Notes under the pieces: model-generated
The model's input: only the letters and a program-made list of their open reading frames with translations
Told to the model about the DNA's origin: nothing
Databases searched by the model: none
Assembly (NCBI GenBank): GCA_018449715.1
Contig: JAAVVA010000002.1
Span: forward strand, 310,001 to 374,000
DNA length: 64,000 nucleotides
Direction: 5' to 3'
Source: Acidobacteriaceae bacterium dw_441
GTDB lineage: Bacteria; Acidobacteriota; Terriglobia; Terriglobales; Acidobacteriaceae
Position numbers and translations under genes: made by a program
Part shown: positions 1 to 9,462 of the stretch, in pieces
How positions within the stretch are numbered: the stretch's first letter is position 1
Layout of the letters: each line of letters starts with the position of its first letter

Positions 1-2049
1 CGTCGGCGCAAGATCACGCAGATGATGCGCCTCCATCTTCTGCTCCAGCAAAGGAATGAAATTGGCTGAGACTCGTTTGAGTTCAGCGAAGCTTCGCAGC
101 CCTCCGCATACCTCAGACAAGGTCTCTTCAATATTCGGAGCATCCAACCCCGCAAAATCGACTCGCGCCAGAAGAGCTTCAAGAGCCTCGCCGTCAACAA
201 AGCGTTCTATACCAGCTTCGAGCGCCTTGCGCGCCAGCATCTCCGACGCCGCCTTTTCATCCGGCTGCGCATCACGAGAAGACTGCAACACTAATTCGTC
301 GTACAACAACTCGCTCACAGCCTCAACGCGCTGCGTAGCCTCGTTCCATTGGACCTCCGAGCGCTCACGAACCCGCTCAGGAAACAGGTCGATAAGCCAC
401 TCAGGTTCGATCCGTGCAGTCATACGAATCAGCGGCAATGCTCTTTCCTTGCGATCCTCCGCATCAACCGCCACCATAAACGCATACGCCGGAACCTGTC
501 CCGACAATTCTGCAGAGGTGCCATTCGACATCAACACCTGGTTCCCCGCCCTCCTCTTCGCGACCCGATCCGGAAACCCCGCAAGCACCGACAGGAGCAG
601 CGCATCATCATCATGCGTTCCCTGCTTTGAAGACCGCGCAATCCTCCGCAACTGATCGACATGGCGCGAAAGATTTCTATCCAGCGGAGCCTCGATCGCC
701 TCCAGCAAATCACTCTGCTCGATACGAGTTCCCGACGACAACAAGGCGGCAGCGATGCACGCATCCTCTCCAACACTACGCTCCGCGGCATCAAGAAGCA
801 TCTTCGAGAGTCTTGGCGAAAGCGGATAGCGAGCCATCCTCCGCGCCATGCCATCGACCGCACCCAATCGGTCAAGCAACATCTCTGCATGCTGCAGCGC
901 CACATCGGGAGGAGCATCCAGCCATTCAAATGTCTGCGCCTCAGCAATTCCCATCGCCCGCAATGTAAGACAGAGCTGCGACAGATCACTTCGCATCATC
1001 TCTGGCGTCTCGTGCTCAGGCCTTCGCAGATAGTCCTCTTCCGAATACAAGCGCAACACCTGTCCCGGCCCCGTTCTTCCCGCGCGACCAGCCCTCTGCT
1101 TCGCCGATGCCTGGCTCACCCGCCCCACATGAAGAGTCGGCATTCCCGTCCACTGCGAGTAACTGGCAAAGCGAGCCAGACCGCTATCAATCACCGCCGT
1201 CACTCCCTCCAGTGTGACGGAGCTTTCAGCAATATTGGTCGTCAGAATCAGCTTTCGTTTTAGCGATGGCGCTACCACCGCATCCTGCTCCGCGGGAGAA
1301 AGATCGCCGTGCAACGGAAGCATTGTCAGGTCATACCGAAGAGCGACAGCCTCGCACTCGCGCATCGACCTTCTTATCTCTGCGATGCCTGGAAGAAAAA
1401 TCAGCACATCTCCCGTAGAGCCTTCCGTCATCAGAGTCGCTACGGCGTTACAAACCTGCTTCTGCAACAGTTCGGACGAATACCCCATGTGCCGAATCGC
1501 CAACGGAAAGCTGCGTCCTTCCACCTGCAACACAGGACACTCCGAAAGATACTTCGCCACAACCGCACTATCCAGAGTCGCCGACATAACGACGAGGATG
1601 AGGTCTCTCCGTCTTTGCTGCAGCCGCTTAAGCAGCGCGAGCGCCAGGTCACTCTCAAGGTGCCGCTCATGAAACTCATCCAGAACAACGGCATCCACGC
1701 CCTTTAGTTCAGGATCAGAGAGAAGCCTCCGAAGCAGCACACCTTCCGTCATAAATCGAAGCCGCGTCTTCGGTCCGACGACCTCCTCAAAGCGCACCTG
1801 GTAGCCGACAGTATCGCCGACCTGTTCGCCGAGTTCCCACGCCACGCGCCGCGCAGCCATGCGAGCCGCAATTCGCCGCGGCTCCAGCACAATAACCTCA
1901 CCGGCAACTATATTAAGCAGCGTCGCCGGAACCCGCGTCGTCTTACCCGCACCAGGAGCAGCCTCCAAAACAAGGCTCGAATGCTTCGCCAACGATTCGG
2001 AGATCAGGGGCAGCAGCCGGTCGATAGGAAGATAGTGGTTACGATTCAT
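1..2049 (-). CDS. hrpB: ATP-dependent helicase HrpB, 3' end cut by window
   Basis: The 683 codons seen encode a DEAH-type RNA helicase of the HrpB family. Walker A (GAGKTTRVP) lies near residue 31. The Walker B variant DEFHER, typical of HrpB, follows, then motif III (SAT) and motif VI (QRAGRAGRTGPG). HrpB proteins are usually about 800-850 residues, so roughly the last 130 residues lie outside the window. The ATG at 2049 gives a compact N-terminus directly before the nucleotide-binding core. The cellular role of HrpB is poorly defined; ATP-driven remodelling of RNA is the family function. It follows the alpha-mannosidase gene but is separated from it by a hairpin, so it is probably a separate transcript. 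Confidence 0.93.
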   Translation of the reverse strand, partial: MNRNHYLPIDRLLPLISESLAKHSSLVLEAAPGAGKTTRVPATLLNIVAGEVIVLEPRRIAARMAARRVAWELGEQVGDTVGYQVRFEEVVGPKTRLRFMTEGVLLRRLLSDPELKGVDAVVLDEFHERHLESDLALALLKRLQQRRRDLILVVMSATLDSAVVAKYLSECPVLQVEGRSFPLAIRHMGYSSELLQKQVCNAVATLMTEGSTGDVLIFLPGIAEIRRSMRECEAVALRYDLTMLPLHGDLSPAEQDAVVAPSLKRKLILTTNIAESSVTLEGVTAVIDSGLARFASYSQWTGMPTLHVGRVSQASAKQRAGRAGRTGPGQVLRLYSEEDYLRRPEHETPEMMRSDLSQLCLTLRAMGIAEAQTFEWLDAPPDVALQHAEMLLDRLGAVDGMARRMARYPLSPRLSKMLLDAAERSVGEDACIAAALLSSGTRIEQSDLLEAIEAPLDRNLSRHVDQLRRIARSSKQGTHDDDALLLSVLAGFPDRVAKRRAGNQVLMSNGTSAELSGQVPAYAFMVAVDAEDRKERALPLIRMTARIEPEWLIDLFPERVRERSEVQWNEATQRVEAVSELLYDELVLQSSRDAQPDEKAASEMLARKALEAGIERFVDGEALEALLARVDFAGLDAPNIEETLSEVCGGLRSFAELKRVSANFIPLLEQKMEAHHLRDLAPT

Positions 2050-2068
2050 CCAAGACCATTAAACATGA

Positions 2069-2096
2069 GAGGAGGATTCCATCTGGAATCCTCCTC
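2069..2096 (-). terminator. Hairpin terminator after the alpha-mannosidase gene
   Basis: A perfect 12-bp inverted repeat (arms 2069-2080 and 2085-2096, 4-base loop) sits between the alpha-mannosidase stop and the hrpB start. Only a weak T-rich stretch follows on the minus strand, so efficiency is uncertain. Confidence 0.6.
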
Positions 2097-2131
2097 CTTA
2101 TGTACAACACCCTGCATGAAAGATGCGCGAT

Positions 2132-5100
2132 CTACCGATCTTCTCCTGGTAATTCATCGAATAGGGTCGAAGCCGCAGTAAGTTTTTCTCCTTCCGCCAC
2201 AGTAGAAACAGCAAAGATACGAATTTTGTCGTTATTGGGGAGCACAAGCGTCCTTGCCCCTTGCGGCACATCGATCGGGTACGCGAACAGATAAGAATAG
2301 TGATATGGCTGGTTGAGCCCCTGCGACGTATGCGTATGCGAGGCATACCATGCAAGACCTGCCGATTTCAGATATCCCGGCTTCAAACCGAGATAATCCT
2401 CAGGATAACGAGGTGAGGGTGCACGCCTTTCACGCTCCTGCATATCTTCGGGCGGCCAGGTCGCATGATTCGCAGAGATCGCCCAATCCTGCTCTACTTT
2501 TTCTTTCCACAGGCGCGTATCCCATTGCCCAATAAACCCGGTCCAGTTTTGAATATTGAGAGAAACTTCACTCTTCCCAATCGTAAAGACTCCTCTCTGA
2601 TCGCCGTCGGTAGACGCCGCCAGAATATAGACACGATTGAATTTTCCTTCTGGCAGATTGATCGTCTGTCCCTTTGCCACGACCGCGTCCTGATTGCCAG
2701 TCTTTGCCGATGCAAGATCGAAGACGACATCGTGATACTGCAGCTTTTCTGGCAACATCTCCGCGGGAAAAGCATTGCCCTTGCCATCGAAGCCACCGTT
2801 GACAGAGCTGGTATCGTCACTACTGCCTGCGGCAAGATCATAGTGCAAAGCCACAGAGTGCGACTCCACTGAACTCAGTTTTGCCGAAGGATTACCAAGT
2901 CGCAGAGCAAAGGTTCGTGGCTGATAAGGATTGAATGATGTCTTCAAAACTCCTTGTTCCACAGTGACATCTCCGACAGGCTGCTCCTGTCCGTTAACCT
3001 CGCGAGCCGCAGAGATGGGTCCGGCAAACGACACTCGTACATCCGGTGCCGACTTGCCATCCATCTCAACCATCCGAAGAATTACCTCATCGCTTTCTTC
3101 CGCCTTCTTCAAAGCAAGCACGCGTACGCGTGAATGATTCAGATGTACAAGAGAGAAGCTCTTTCCTAACGTCCCTTCATGAGGAACTGCTTGAAAGACC
3201 GCCATCGGTTCATTCAAACGATAAGCCTGCCAATCCGTCTGAGAATTGCGCCAATCTGCCGCATGTCCCATCAGTCCAAAAACGAACTCGTGATGGCCCC
3301 AATCCTGATTCGCCTGATCGGAATACGGAGATGGATTCCCATTCGCAGGTGGCACGATTCCCGGTGAACGTAGAAGGGTCAAGCGGATCGTATTGTCGTT
3401 CGGTTTATCCGATCCATTCTTGTAGTCGGTAAGGATTGTTACGCCATAGCTTCCACTCTTATCCTCAAGATCGATCCACTTATGCGAAGCTACCTCGAAC
3501 TGACGTTCATTGGCGTTCGGCCGCTTAATGGTTCCAAGATCCCAGTTATAAGTGGCCTCCTCGTTTGAGGCACTGAGTGGAAAGGTCGCTTTCAGATTCG
3601 CCGATAGCGTCTTCCAGTCGATAATGTTCCCGAATTCCACCCGATTGCCACCATCACCTGCCGACAAGCTGATCGTCTGGGTAAATCTGGATCCCTCGGC
3701 CTCTCGCGTCACCTCAAGCGAAACACGAAGAGGTCCTTTTTCCTTTACGCGAATAGCCGGAGTACCTTCAACATAACTGCGAGGAGCCGCCTGTTCCTGA
3801 TCGAAGTCCATGTTCCATGCGGGATAAACCTTCGGCTTATCGTTCGAGATCGCAAGACGCATGGGAGCCGAAAGAAGTTCCTTCTTCAACTGCTTGTCAT
3901 AGATGCTGGAGACATCTCCACCAACATTCAGCTTGATGACATATCGTGCATTTTCAAGAGAAGAATTCGTTACCTTCAGCCCTGAATTGACAGTTGTATG
4001 AGCCACGGGCTTTACATTGTAAACGCTATATCCGACGGAAGGAGCGGAAGCAAGAAAGAGAATCTTGCCATCTTCGATCTGTGATGGAACCTCCTTCCCC
4101 GCCGGGTCTGTAACTCGCACAGCCTTCGGGAAAGCACCAGAAAAGGTGACCTTTGCTTCCACAACATCTTCACGTTCGATATTCAGTGAATTGAATACAA
4201 CAACAGGGACTCCCTCACCTTCCGTGTCGAGCCCGGAGGCAATCGCCTGCGTTGCACTGGTAAGTACTCCTCCAAACTGGTTAGCAACAATCGCATCGTC
4301 ATTCCATGCATACTCATACGAACGAGGAGTCGCCGTCCCTGCAGCCGTATCGTGAAAGTGCCCTCCTAAAGCAAGTATCCATGCGTCGTTCAGTCGCTGT
4401 TGTGGATAGCTCTGAGCCCCCATCCACGCGGCAGCGACAGAGGCCTTCTCCGCCGCATCTGCCAAGGCTTCATTCCTCAGCACCCAGCGCTTGTGATACG
4501 CCTGCGATGTCAGCGATCCGGCGGAGTGATTAATAAGCTCGATATCACCTTTTATCTGGGGCAAACGCGACATCATGGAAGGCGATATATCTTTGAAGAG
4601 CTGATCGGCCGTTGCAACCACTACTTGTACAGGGCCGTCACCAACCTTCACGTCTGTCCTGCTCGGAGCGGACGCAGGAACCTCTCCCATAGCAAAGGCC
4701 GCTTGAGGAGGAGTCGGCAGAACAGTGTTGCTCTTCGTCACAATTGCTTCCAGAAGCTTCACGGTAGACTCTTGCGTCGCACCACCGATATCTCCAGTGC
4801 CAACATAGTGGTAATCCGCAAACACACCCGTCACTCGTCCATTAAGATCAATGCGTTTCACCCAATTCTGCTCTTGGGATCGTCCTGGTCTCATGGAAGC
4901 CACCTGCTGCGGTGTAAGCCGTGCTCTCTCTTCACTGGTGAGTTGCGGAGCTGATGTTACAGTCCCCGCGGGCTCTTTACTCAGGTCCGTATACACATTG
5001 CTGCCATATCCACCAGGGTTGAGAGCCGCAAGCACCTGTTTGCCATCAGGGCCAACCCATACGCCAACATTGAAAGGAATACCTTCGGGCGTCTGTTCTG

Positions 5101-5740
5101 GAGAGTTCGGCCCGCCCACCTTCGGAGCAGGCTGCCACTGTGAGTTGAGTTTCTGCGTAGAAAACCCTTTTACTCCGGCATGCGCCAGAATACTCGGCAA
5201 CGATGCGGGGAAACCAAAGCAGTCAGGGAGCATATACTCATCACTTGCTTTGCCAAAATCTTTACGGAAATAACTGTTGCCGTAAAGTATCTGACGAAAT
5301 ATTCCCTCTGCGCTCGGCAGATTGACATCTCCTTCTTCCACGGAAGAGCCTGCGGGGTACCAGCGGCCAGCCGCAACATATTTACGCATGCGTTCATAAT
5401 CCGACGGAAAATACTCTTTCATGAGCCGATAACGATTCGCGCCTGTCCAGTTGAAGACGTAGTGCGGATAGCGATCTATGTAGTCGAAGTTCACGCGCAT
5501 CGTCTTCAACAGATACTCACTGATGGTCTGTGGAAACTCCCACCGCCACTGTGTATCCAGATGAGCATAGGGAACAACATACAGTGTCGATTGTTTCGTA
5601 ATATCAGGAGCCTTCATCGTCTGACCAACCAAGACAGAAGGAAAGCCACATGCGACAAAAGCCCCACACATAAACCGCCAGAAGCGACGGTAATATTGTT
5701 TCTTCATAAGAACCGCATACTCAGCTTCTAACGGTTGCAT
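2132..5740 (-). CDS. Secreted alpha-mannosidase, glycoside hydrolase family 38
   Basis: The protein of about 1200 residues has the GH38 layout. An N-terminal catalytic barrel carries the metal-binding AHLD motif (His60, Asp62). The DCFGFP segment follows with the likely nucleophile Asp173, then an HFHDTAAGT metal/substrate motif near residue 485, and finally a long C-terminal beta domain. GH38 enzymes are zinc-dependent retaining alpha-mannosidases. A hydrophobic stretch near residues 23-40 suggests export. The start is uncertain: ATG 5740 has an AGGAGG at 5753-5758 (12-base spacing), while ATG 5707 gives a more typical signal peptide but no ribosome site. An upstream in-frame extension to 5896 would run into the receptor gene and is unlikely. 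The gene lies downstream of a TonB receptor and a divergent LacI regulator, suggesting mannoside use. Confidence 0.9.
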   Translation of the reverse strand: MQPLEAEYAVLMKKQYYRRFWRFMCGAFVACGFPSVLVGQTMKAPDITKQSTLYVVPYAHLDTQWRWEFPQTISEYLLKTMRVNFDYIDRYPHYVFNWTGANRYRLMKEYFPSDYERMRKYVAAGRWYPAGSSVEEGDVNLPSAEGIFRQILYGNSYFRKDFGKASDEYMLPDCFGFPASLPSILAHAGVKGFSTQKLNSQWQPAPKVGGPNSPEQTPEGIPFNVGVWVGPDGKQVLAALNPGGYGSNVYTDLSKEPAGTVTSAPQLTSEERARLTPQQVASMRPGRSQEQNWVKRIDLNGRVTGVFADYHYVGTGDIGGATQESTVKLLEAIVTKSNTVLPTPPQAAFAMGEVPASAPSRTDVKVGDGPVQVVVATADQLFKDISPSMMSRLPQIKGDIELINHSAGSLTSQAYHKRWVLRNEALADAAEKASVAAAWMGAQSYPQQRLNDAWILALGGHFHDTAAGTATPRSYEYAWNDDAIVANQFGGVLTSATQAIASGLDTEGEGVPVVVFNSLNIEREDVVEAKVTFSGAFPKAVRVTDPAGKEVPSQIEDGKILFLASAPSVGYSVYNVKPVAHTTVNSGLKVTNSSLENARYVIKLNVGGDVSSIYDKQLKKELLSAPMRLAISNDKPKVYPAWNMDFDQEQAAPRSYVEGTPAIRVKEKGPLRVSLEVTREAEGSRFTQTISLSAGDGGNRVEFGNIIDWKTLSANLKATFPLSASNEEATYNWDLGTIKRPNANERQFEVASHKWIDLEDKSGSYGVTILTDYKNGSDKPNDNTIRLTLLRSPGIVPPANGNPSPYSDQANQDWGHHEFVFGLMGHAADWRNSQTDWQAYRLNEPMAVFQAVPHEGTLGKSFSLVHLNHSRVRVLALKKAEESDEVILRMVEMDGKSAPDVRVSFAGPISAAREVNGQEQPVGDVTVEQGVLKTSFNPYQPRTFALRLGNPSAKLSSVESHSVALHYDLAAGSSDDTSSVNGGFDGKGNAFPAEMLPEKLQYHDVVFDLASAKTGNQDAVVAKGQTINLPEGKFNRVYILAASTDGDQRGVFTIGKSEVSLNIQNWTGFIGQWDTRLWKEKVEQDWAISANHATWPPEDMQERERRAPSPRYPEDYLGLKPGYLKSAGLAWYASHTHTSQGLNQPYHYSYLFAYPIDVPQGARTLVLPNNDKIRIFAVSTVAEGEKLTAASTLFDELPGEDR

Positions 5741-5849
5741 AGCGTAACCATTCCTCCTCATGGCTGGATGTAGCTGACTGGTCGGACAAGCACAGGTTCC
5801 ACTCAGCAAACGCGGAACCCGTGCGCGCCATATTAAATTACGTACTTGT

Positions 5850-8800
5850 TCAGAACGCATAACGAAGGCTGAACTGAAACTGCCGCTCTGACGCATAAGT
5901 AGTTCCCTTATTGGTTACGCGTCCAAACGTACCGCTTGTAGGAGATACATCCGGCTTATCCAGATTCGGATGATTGAGGTAATTGAAAGCTTCTGCCTTG
6001 AAAACAAGGGTATGGTTTTCATGGTTCGGAATGATGTGCAGCGACTTCTGCAATGCTGCATTGAAGCTATTGAAGCCAGGAGAGTAGATGTTATTACGTG
6101 AGCCGCGTCCAGCAAACGTACCGGATGCAGCTGGCTGAAAGACGCTCGTCTCAAACCACTGCCCTGTTCCCGTGGTTCCGGCAAACTGATGCGGCAGATT
6201 CGGCGTGCGCGTATGGATGTAAAACTGGTTGCCCGATCCCGGACCAACCCCTGCCACATCGAGATTCCGTGACACGGCAACAGGCTGGCCGGTCTGCGCC
6301 TGAATCGTTCCTGAGAACTGCCAATCTCCCAGCGTGGATCTCACCAACCGATTGGGGTTATGAGTGCCGTATGGAATATCCCAAACGTAATTCGTCACCA
6401 GTACATGCCGCGTGTCGAAGTCGCTTGGTCCATACATGATGCTGTTATCGAAAGCATTCGTGATATTTGTTCCATTGGAAGAACCATAATCGAGACTCTT
6501 CGACCAGGTGTAAGCCACTCCAAAGAGAAAGCCCTTCGTAAGACGACGCTTCAGATTAGCTTGGAAAGAATGATAGATTGAACCTCCCGTGTTCTGGGCC
6601 TCGATGATCGTCGAGTAACCCTTGTACGGACGCAGAGCATCAGGGTTGACTCCAGGATTTACCTGAATTGTTCCTGGTTGCAACTGATTAACATTGGCCA
6701 GTTGTTCGAGGTGATATCCACGCCTGCCGACATAGCTCAGGGTAAAAACTGCAATCGACGGAAATTCATGCTCAACGGTTACGTTCCATCCCCACGCTTC
6801 CGGGTTCGGATAGGTGTACGACTGCGAGGTAAAAGCAAGCGGTGTTGCATTGGTGCCAATACCGCCCGGATTATCGACACTGCCGCGCGTCACATTGGAT
6901 GCAGGTTGAAACGGCGCATTGCCTCCCACATGAACCGTATCGCTGATGCCGAGTCGTTGAATATAACGTCCCGCGCCCGCACGAATTACAGTGCCAGGCG
7001 ACACCTGATAGGCAAACCCAAGTCGAGGCTGGATATTGCTGTAGACCGTCGGATGATAGCCGCTACCATAGCCACGGAAGAGACGGTCGTATCCCCCATT
7101 CAGGATATTATCCGGCACATGCCCTTGTGCCTTACTGGGAAATCCGCTTCCCGGAATCACAACTCCGTTGAGAGGATCACCGCCGGAGATAAATCCGGTC
7201 GTGGGATTCACCGTAGGAGCAAGCGATGGGTTGTAGTCCTTCTCGCTAAAGAAGGATTGATTGCCCCAAAGGGCGTGATACGGCATCATCACGCTATAGC
7301 GAACGCCAAACTCCAGCGTAAGCTTCGAGGTCGCTCTCCATTGATCCTGCGCAAATCCCTCAAACATATTGCCGCGAAACAGTGTGTAGGAACGCTGTCC
7401 AATCTCGCCATAAGTATCGAAAAGACCAAGCGCCACATTCGCTACAGCTGCTCTTGAGCTGGGTACTGGAGAAGCGGAAGTGCCGCCACGTGCGTCGGTA
7501 AACACAAACAACCCGTTCTGATTATTTGTTGTTCCCGGACGCGTGTTATCGACGCTGATCTGGTCAAAGTTGTTCTCACCGGCATACTCCCACAGTCCGC
7601 CGAACTTAAGCGTGTGATTCCCAATCACCTTCGTCAACGTATCGCCGACGTCATACACGATGCCGCCCGAACGCGATGGATAGGGTCCTCCATCCAACGT
7701 GCCAAAGTTCGACAGTTGAATCGTCGGAACTTTATTGGGAAGCGTCTTGGTGTCTGCCGAATAGAGATAGGGATAATTGATACCGTACTGGGTACGGTCG
7801 TAACGACCCAGGGACGTATCGATGTTGATGTTCACATGGTCCGCCGCTCCCGAAACATAAGCATCGTTCACCAGGGTCGGGCTGATCGTCCAAGTGTAAT
7901 GGAGCACACCAATCTGATTCGGACGATCGAAGATACGCGGATTCAGGTTGAAGTTGCCAAAAAATGGCTCATAGTCCTTGTAGGTGTAATTGAGCAGACT
8001 GAACCGAAGATGATGGGAAGATGCCGGAATAAAATCGACAACCACACTGTCTTTTCTCTGCTGTTCGGTATAGCCCGCCGAAGCGGTCCAGTTGTTCGGA
8101 TTGTTTGGGGTATTCGCAGCAGGATAAGCATTCAACAGCCCAATACCATTCGGGCTCAACTGATCTGCCGGAATGATGTTGTTCTGGTAAGGCACCCCCG
8201 TATTCGGATTAACAATCTGCACCGGCGAGTTATAGAAAATATTTGGCCCTAGAAGTTCGCTGAAATTTCCCTGGCGCATTAACGCGGTCGGGACACGTTG
8301 CTGCCCAAAATCGTCGTGGTTATATTTGATCCATTCCTGTCCCACGAGGAAAAAGAGCATTTTGCGATCTTTGTTGAAATGTCCCGGAATAAATACAGGG
8401 CCATTCAGGTTCCACCCGAATTGATTGAAGCGAAATGCCTGGCGCTCTGTATTCGTATTGTTCCTGGCCCAGGTGTTTGCATTCAAAACAGTATTGCGAA
8501 AATATTCGAAGGCACTGCCATGCAGATCGCTTGTTCCACTCTTCGGAACGATGCGCGTCTGTCCACCCGACGTGCGGCCATACTCTGCGGGATAACTCGT
8601 CGTCAACACTTGAACCTGCGATGTGGAGTCCACATCAGCAACGCCAACGCTGGTTCCATTCGAGCGCGTGCGCACCATGGGCGCTCCGTCCAGAGTAATC
8701 AAACTATCCTGCGAGCGAGCTCCGTTTACGTTGATCCCGTTGTCCAGGCCAAAGGAAAAAGCGGCCATTGAATTATTCCGAACCACGCCAGGTTCCAATT

Positions 8801-9281
8801 GAGACAAATAAAGCGGATTGCGACCGTTCAACTGGATACTCTTCACCTGCTCCTGTGTGATGAGCTGCCCAACCGATCCGCTCTCCGTCTGCACGGCGTT
8901 CGCTTCCGCCTCAACTGTAACGGACATATTGGCCTCGCCAACATTCATCGTCACATCGACGCGGCGGCCGATATTTGGATCAAGACTAATATTGTTGAGG
9001 TCTACGCTTTTGAAGCCCTGCGCCTCCACGCGCATGGTATAAGCGCCAGGGGCAAGGTTGGTAATGGTGTAACTCCCATCTTCATTTGAAGATGCATGGA
9101 TTTCGGCACGTGTTGCGTTGTTTCGAAGTACGATGCTCGCCTTTGCGACAACGGCACCTGAAGCATCCGTTACCGCGCCGGACAAAGACGAGGTGTCTTG
9201 GGCCAACAGTGCATAGCCCGTTAGAAGGAAATAAACAAAAACGAATAGAAATGCACGAACGGGGAATTCCTTGTTTTTCAT
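5850..9281 (-). CDS. TonB-dependent receptor, Oar-like, with carboxypeptidase-regulatory domain
   Basis: The 1143-residue outer-membrane protein starts with a clear signal peptide (residues 1-28, ending ALLAQ). A carboxypeptidase-regulatory-like beta domain covers about residues 30-115 and a plug domain follows (about 120-230). The rest is a long beta-barrel with many aromatic strands and a terminal Phe (FSLRYAF). This architecture is that of the large Oar/CarboxypepD_reg receptors that are expanded in acidobacteria and are thought to import oligosaccharides or peptides. The gene is next to a GH38 mannosidase and divergent from a LacI regulator, so a mannose-containing ligand is inferred. No classical TonB box is obvious. 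Confidence 0.9.
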   Translation of the reverse strand: MKNKEFPVRAFLFVFVYFLLTGYALLAQDTSSLSGAVTDASGAVVAKASIVLRNNATRAEIHASSNEDGSYTITNLAPGAYTMRVEAQGFKSVDLNNISLDPNIGRRVDVTMNVGEANMSVTVEAEANAVQTESGSVGQLITQEQVKSIQLNGRNPLYLSQLEPGVVRNNSMAAFSFGLDNGINVNGARSQDSLITLDGAPMVRTRSNGTSVGVADVDSTSQVQVLTTSYPAEYGRTSGGQTRIVPKSGTSDLHGSAFEYFRNTVLNANTWARNNTNTERQAFRFNQFGWNLNGPVFIPGHFNKDRKMLFFLVGQEWIKYNHDDFGQQRVPTALMRQGNFSELLGPNIFYNSPVQIVNPNTGVPYQNNIIPADQLSPNGIGLLNAYPAANTPNNPNNWTASAGYTEQQRKDSVVVDFIPASSHHLRFSLLNYTYKDYEPFFGNFNLNPRIFDRPNQIGVLHYTWTISPTLVNDAYVSGAADHVNINIDTSLGRYDRTQYGINYPYLYSADTKTLPNKVPTIQLSNFGTLDGGPYPSRSGGIVYDVGDTLTKVIGNHTLKFGGLWEYAGENNFDQISVDNTRPGTTNNQNGLFVFTDARGGTSASPVPSSRAAVANVALGLFDTYGEIGQRSYTLFRGNMFEGFAQDQWRATSKLTLEFGVRYSVMMPYHALWGNQSFFSEKDYNPSLAPTVNPTTGFISGGDPLNGVVIPGSGFPSKAQGHVPDNILNGGYDRLFRGYGSGYHPTVYSNIQPRLGFAYQVSPGTVIRAGAGRYIQRLGISDTVHVGGNAPFQPASNVTRGSVDNPGGIGTNATPLAFTSQSYTYPNPEAWGWNVTVEHEFPSIAVFTLSYVGRRGYHLEQLANVNQLQPGTIQVNPGVNPDALRPYKGYSTIIEAQNTGGSIYHSFQANLKRRLTKGFLFGVAYTWSKSLDYGSSNGTNITNAFDNSIMYGPSDFDTRHVLVTNYVWDIPYGTHNPNRLVRSTLGDWQFSGTIQAQTGQPVAVSRNLDVAGVGPGSGNQFYIHTRTPNLPHQFAGTTGTGQWFETSVFQPAASGTFAGRGSRNNIYSPGFNSFNAALQKSLHIIPNHENHTLVFKAEAFNYLNHPNLDKPDVSPTSGTFGRVTNKGTTYASERQFQFSLRYAF

Positions 9282-9314
9282 TCAGCCTCCTCAATGCAAA
9301 ACAGGGTTCGTACG

Positions 9315-9417
9315 GTGATAAATATGATTGCGCTATCACAACGACGAACGGTTTACGCATCTGGATGCTGGGTTGTCAAGAACAATGTAGAGAATTACTG
9401 TGGATTATCGGTACCGA
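9315..9417. promoter_or_regulatory. Divergent control region with two palindromes, candidate LacI operators
   Basis: The 181-base gap between the receptor gene and the LacI-family gene must hold both promoters. Two symmetric sites are visible: GTGATA/TATCAC with a 13-base gap (9315-9339), and the 10-base perfect palindrome TCGGTACCGA (9408-9417), whose central CG-rich symmetry resembles LacI-family operators. No sigma-70 boxes were convincing. Assignment as operators is inference. Confidence 0.35.
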
Positions 9418-9462
9418 AATCTGGCAGCGGTATGGTAACGCCATCACATATTTGAGGTAAGA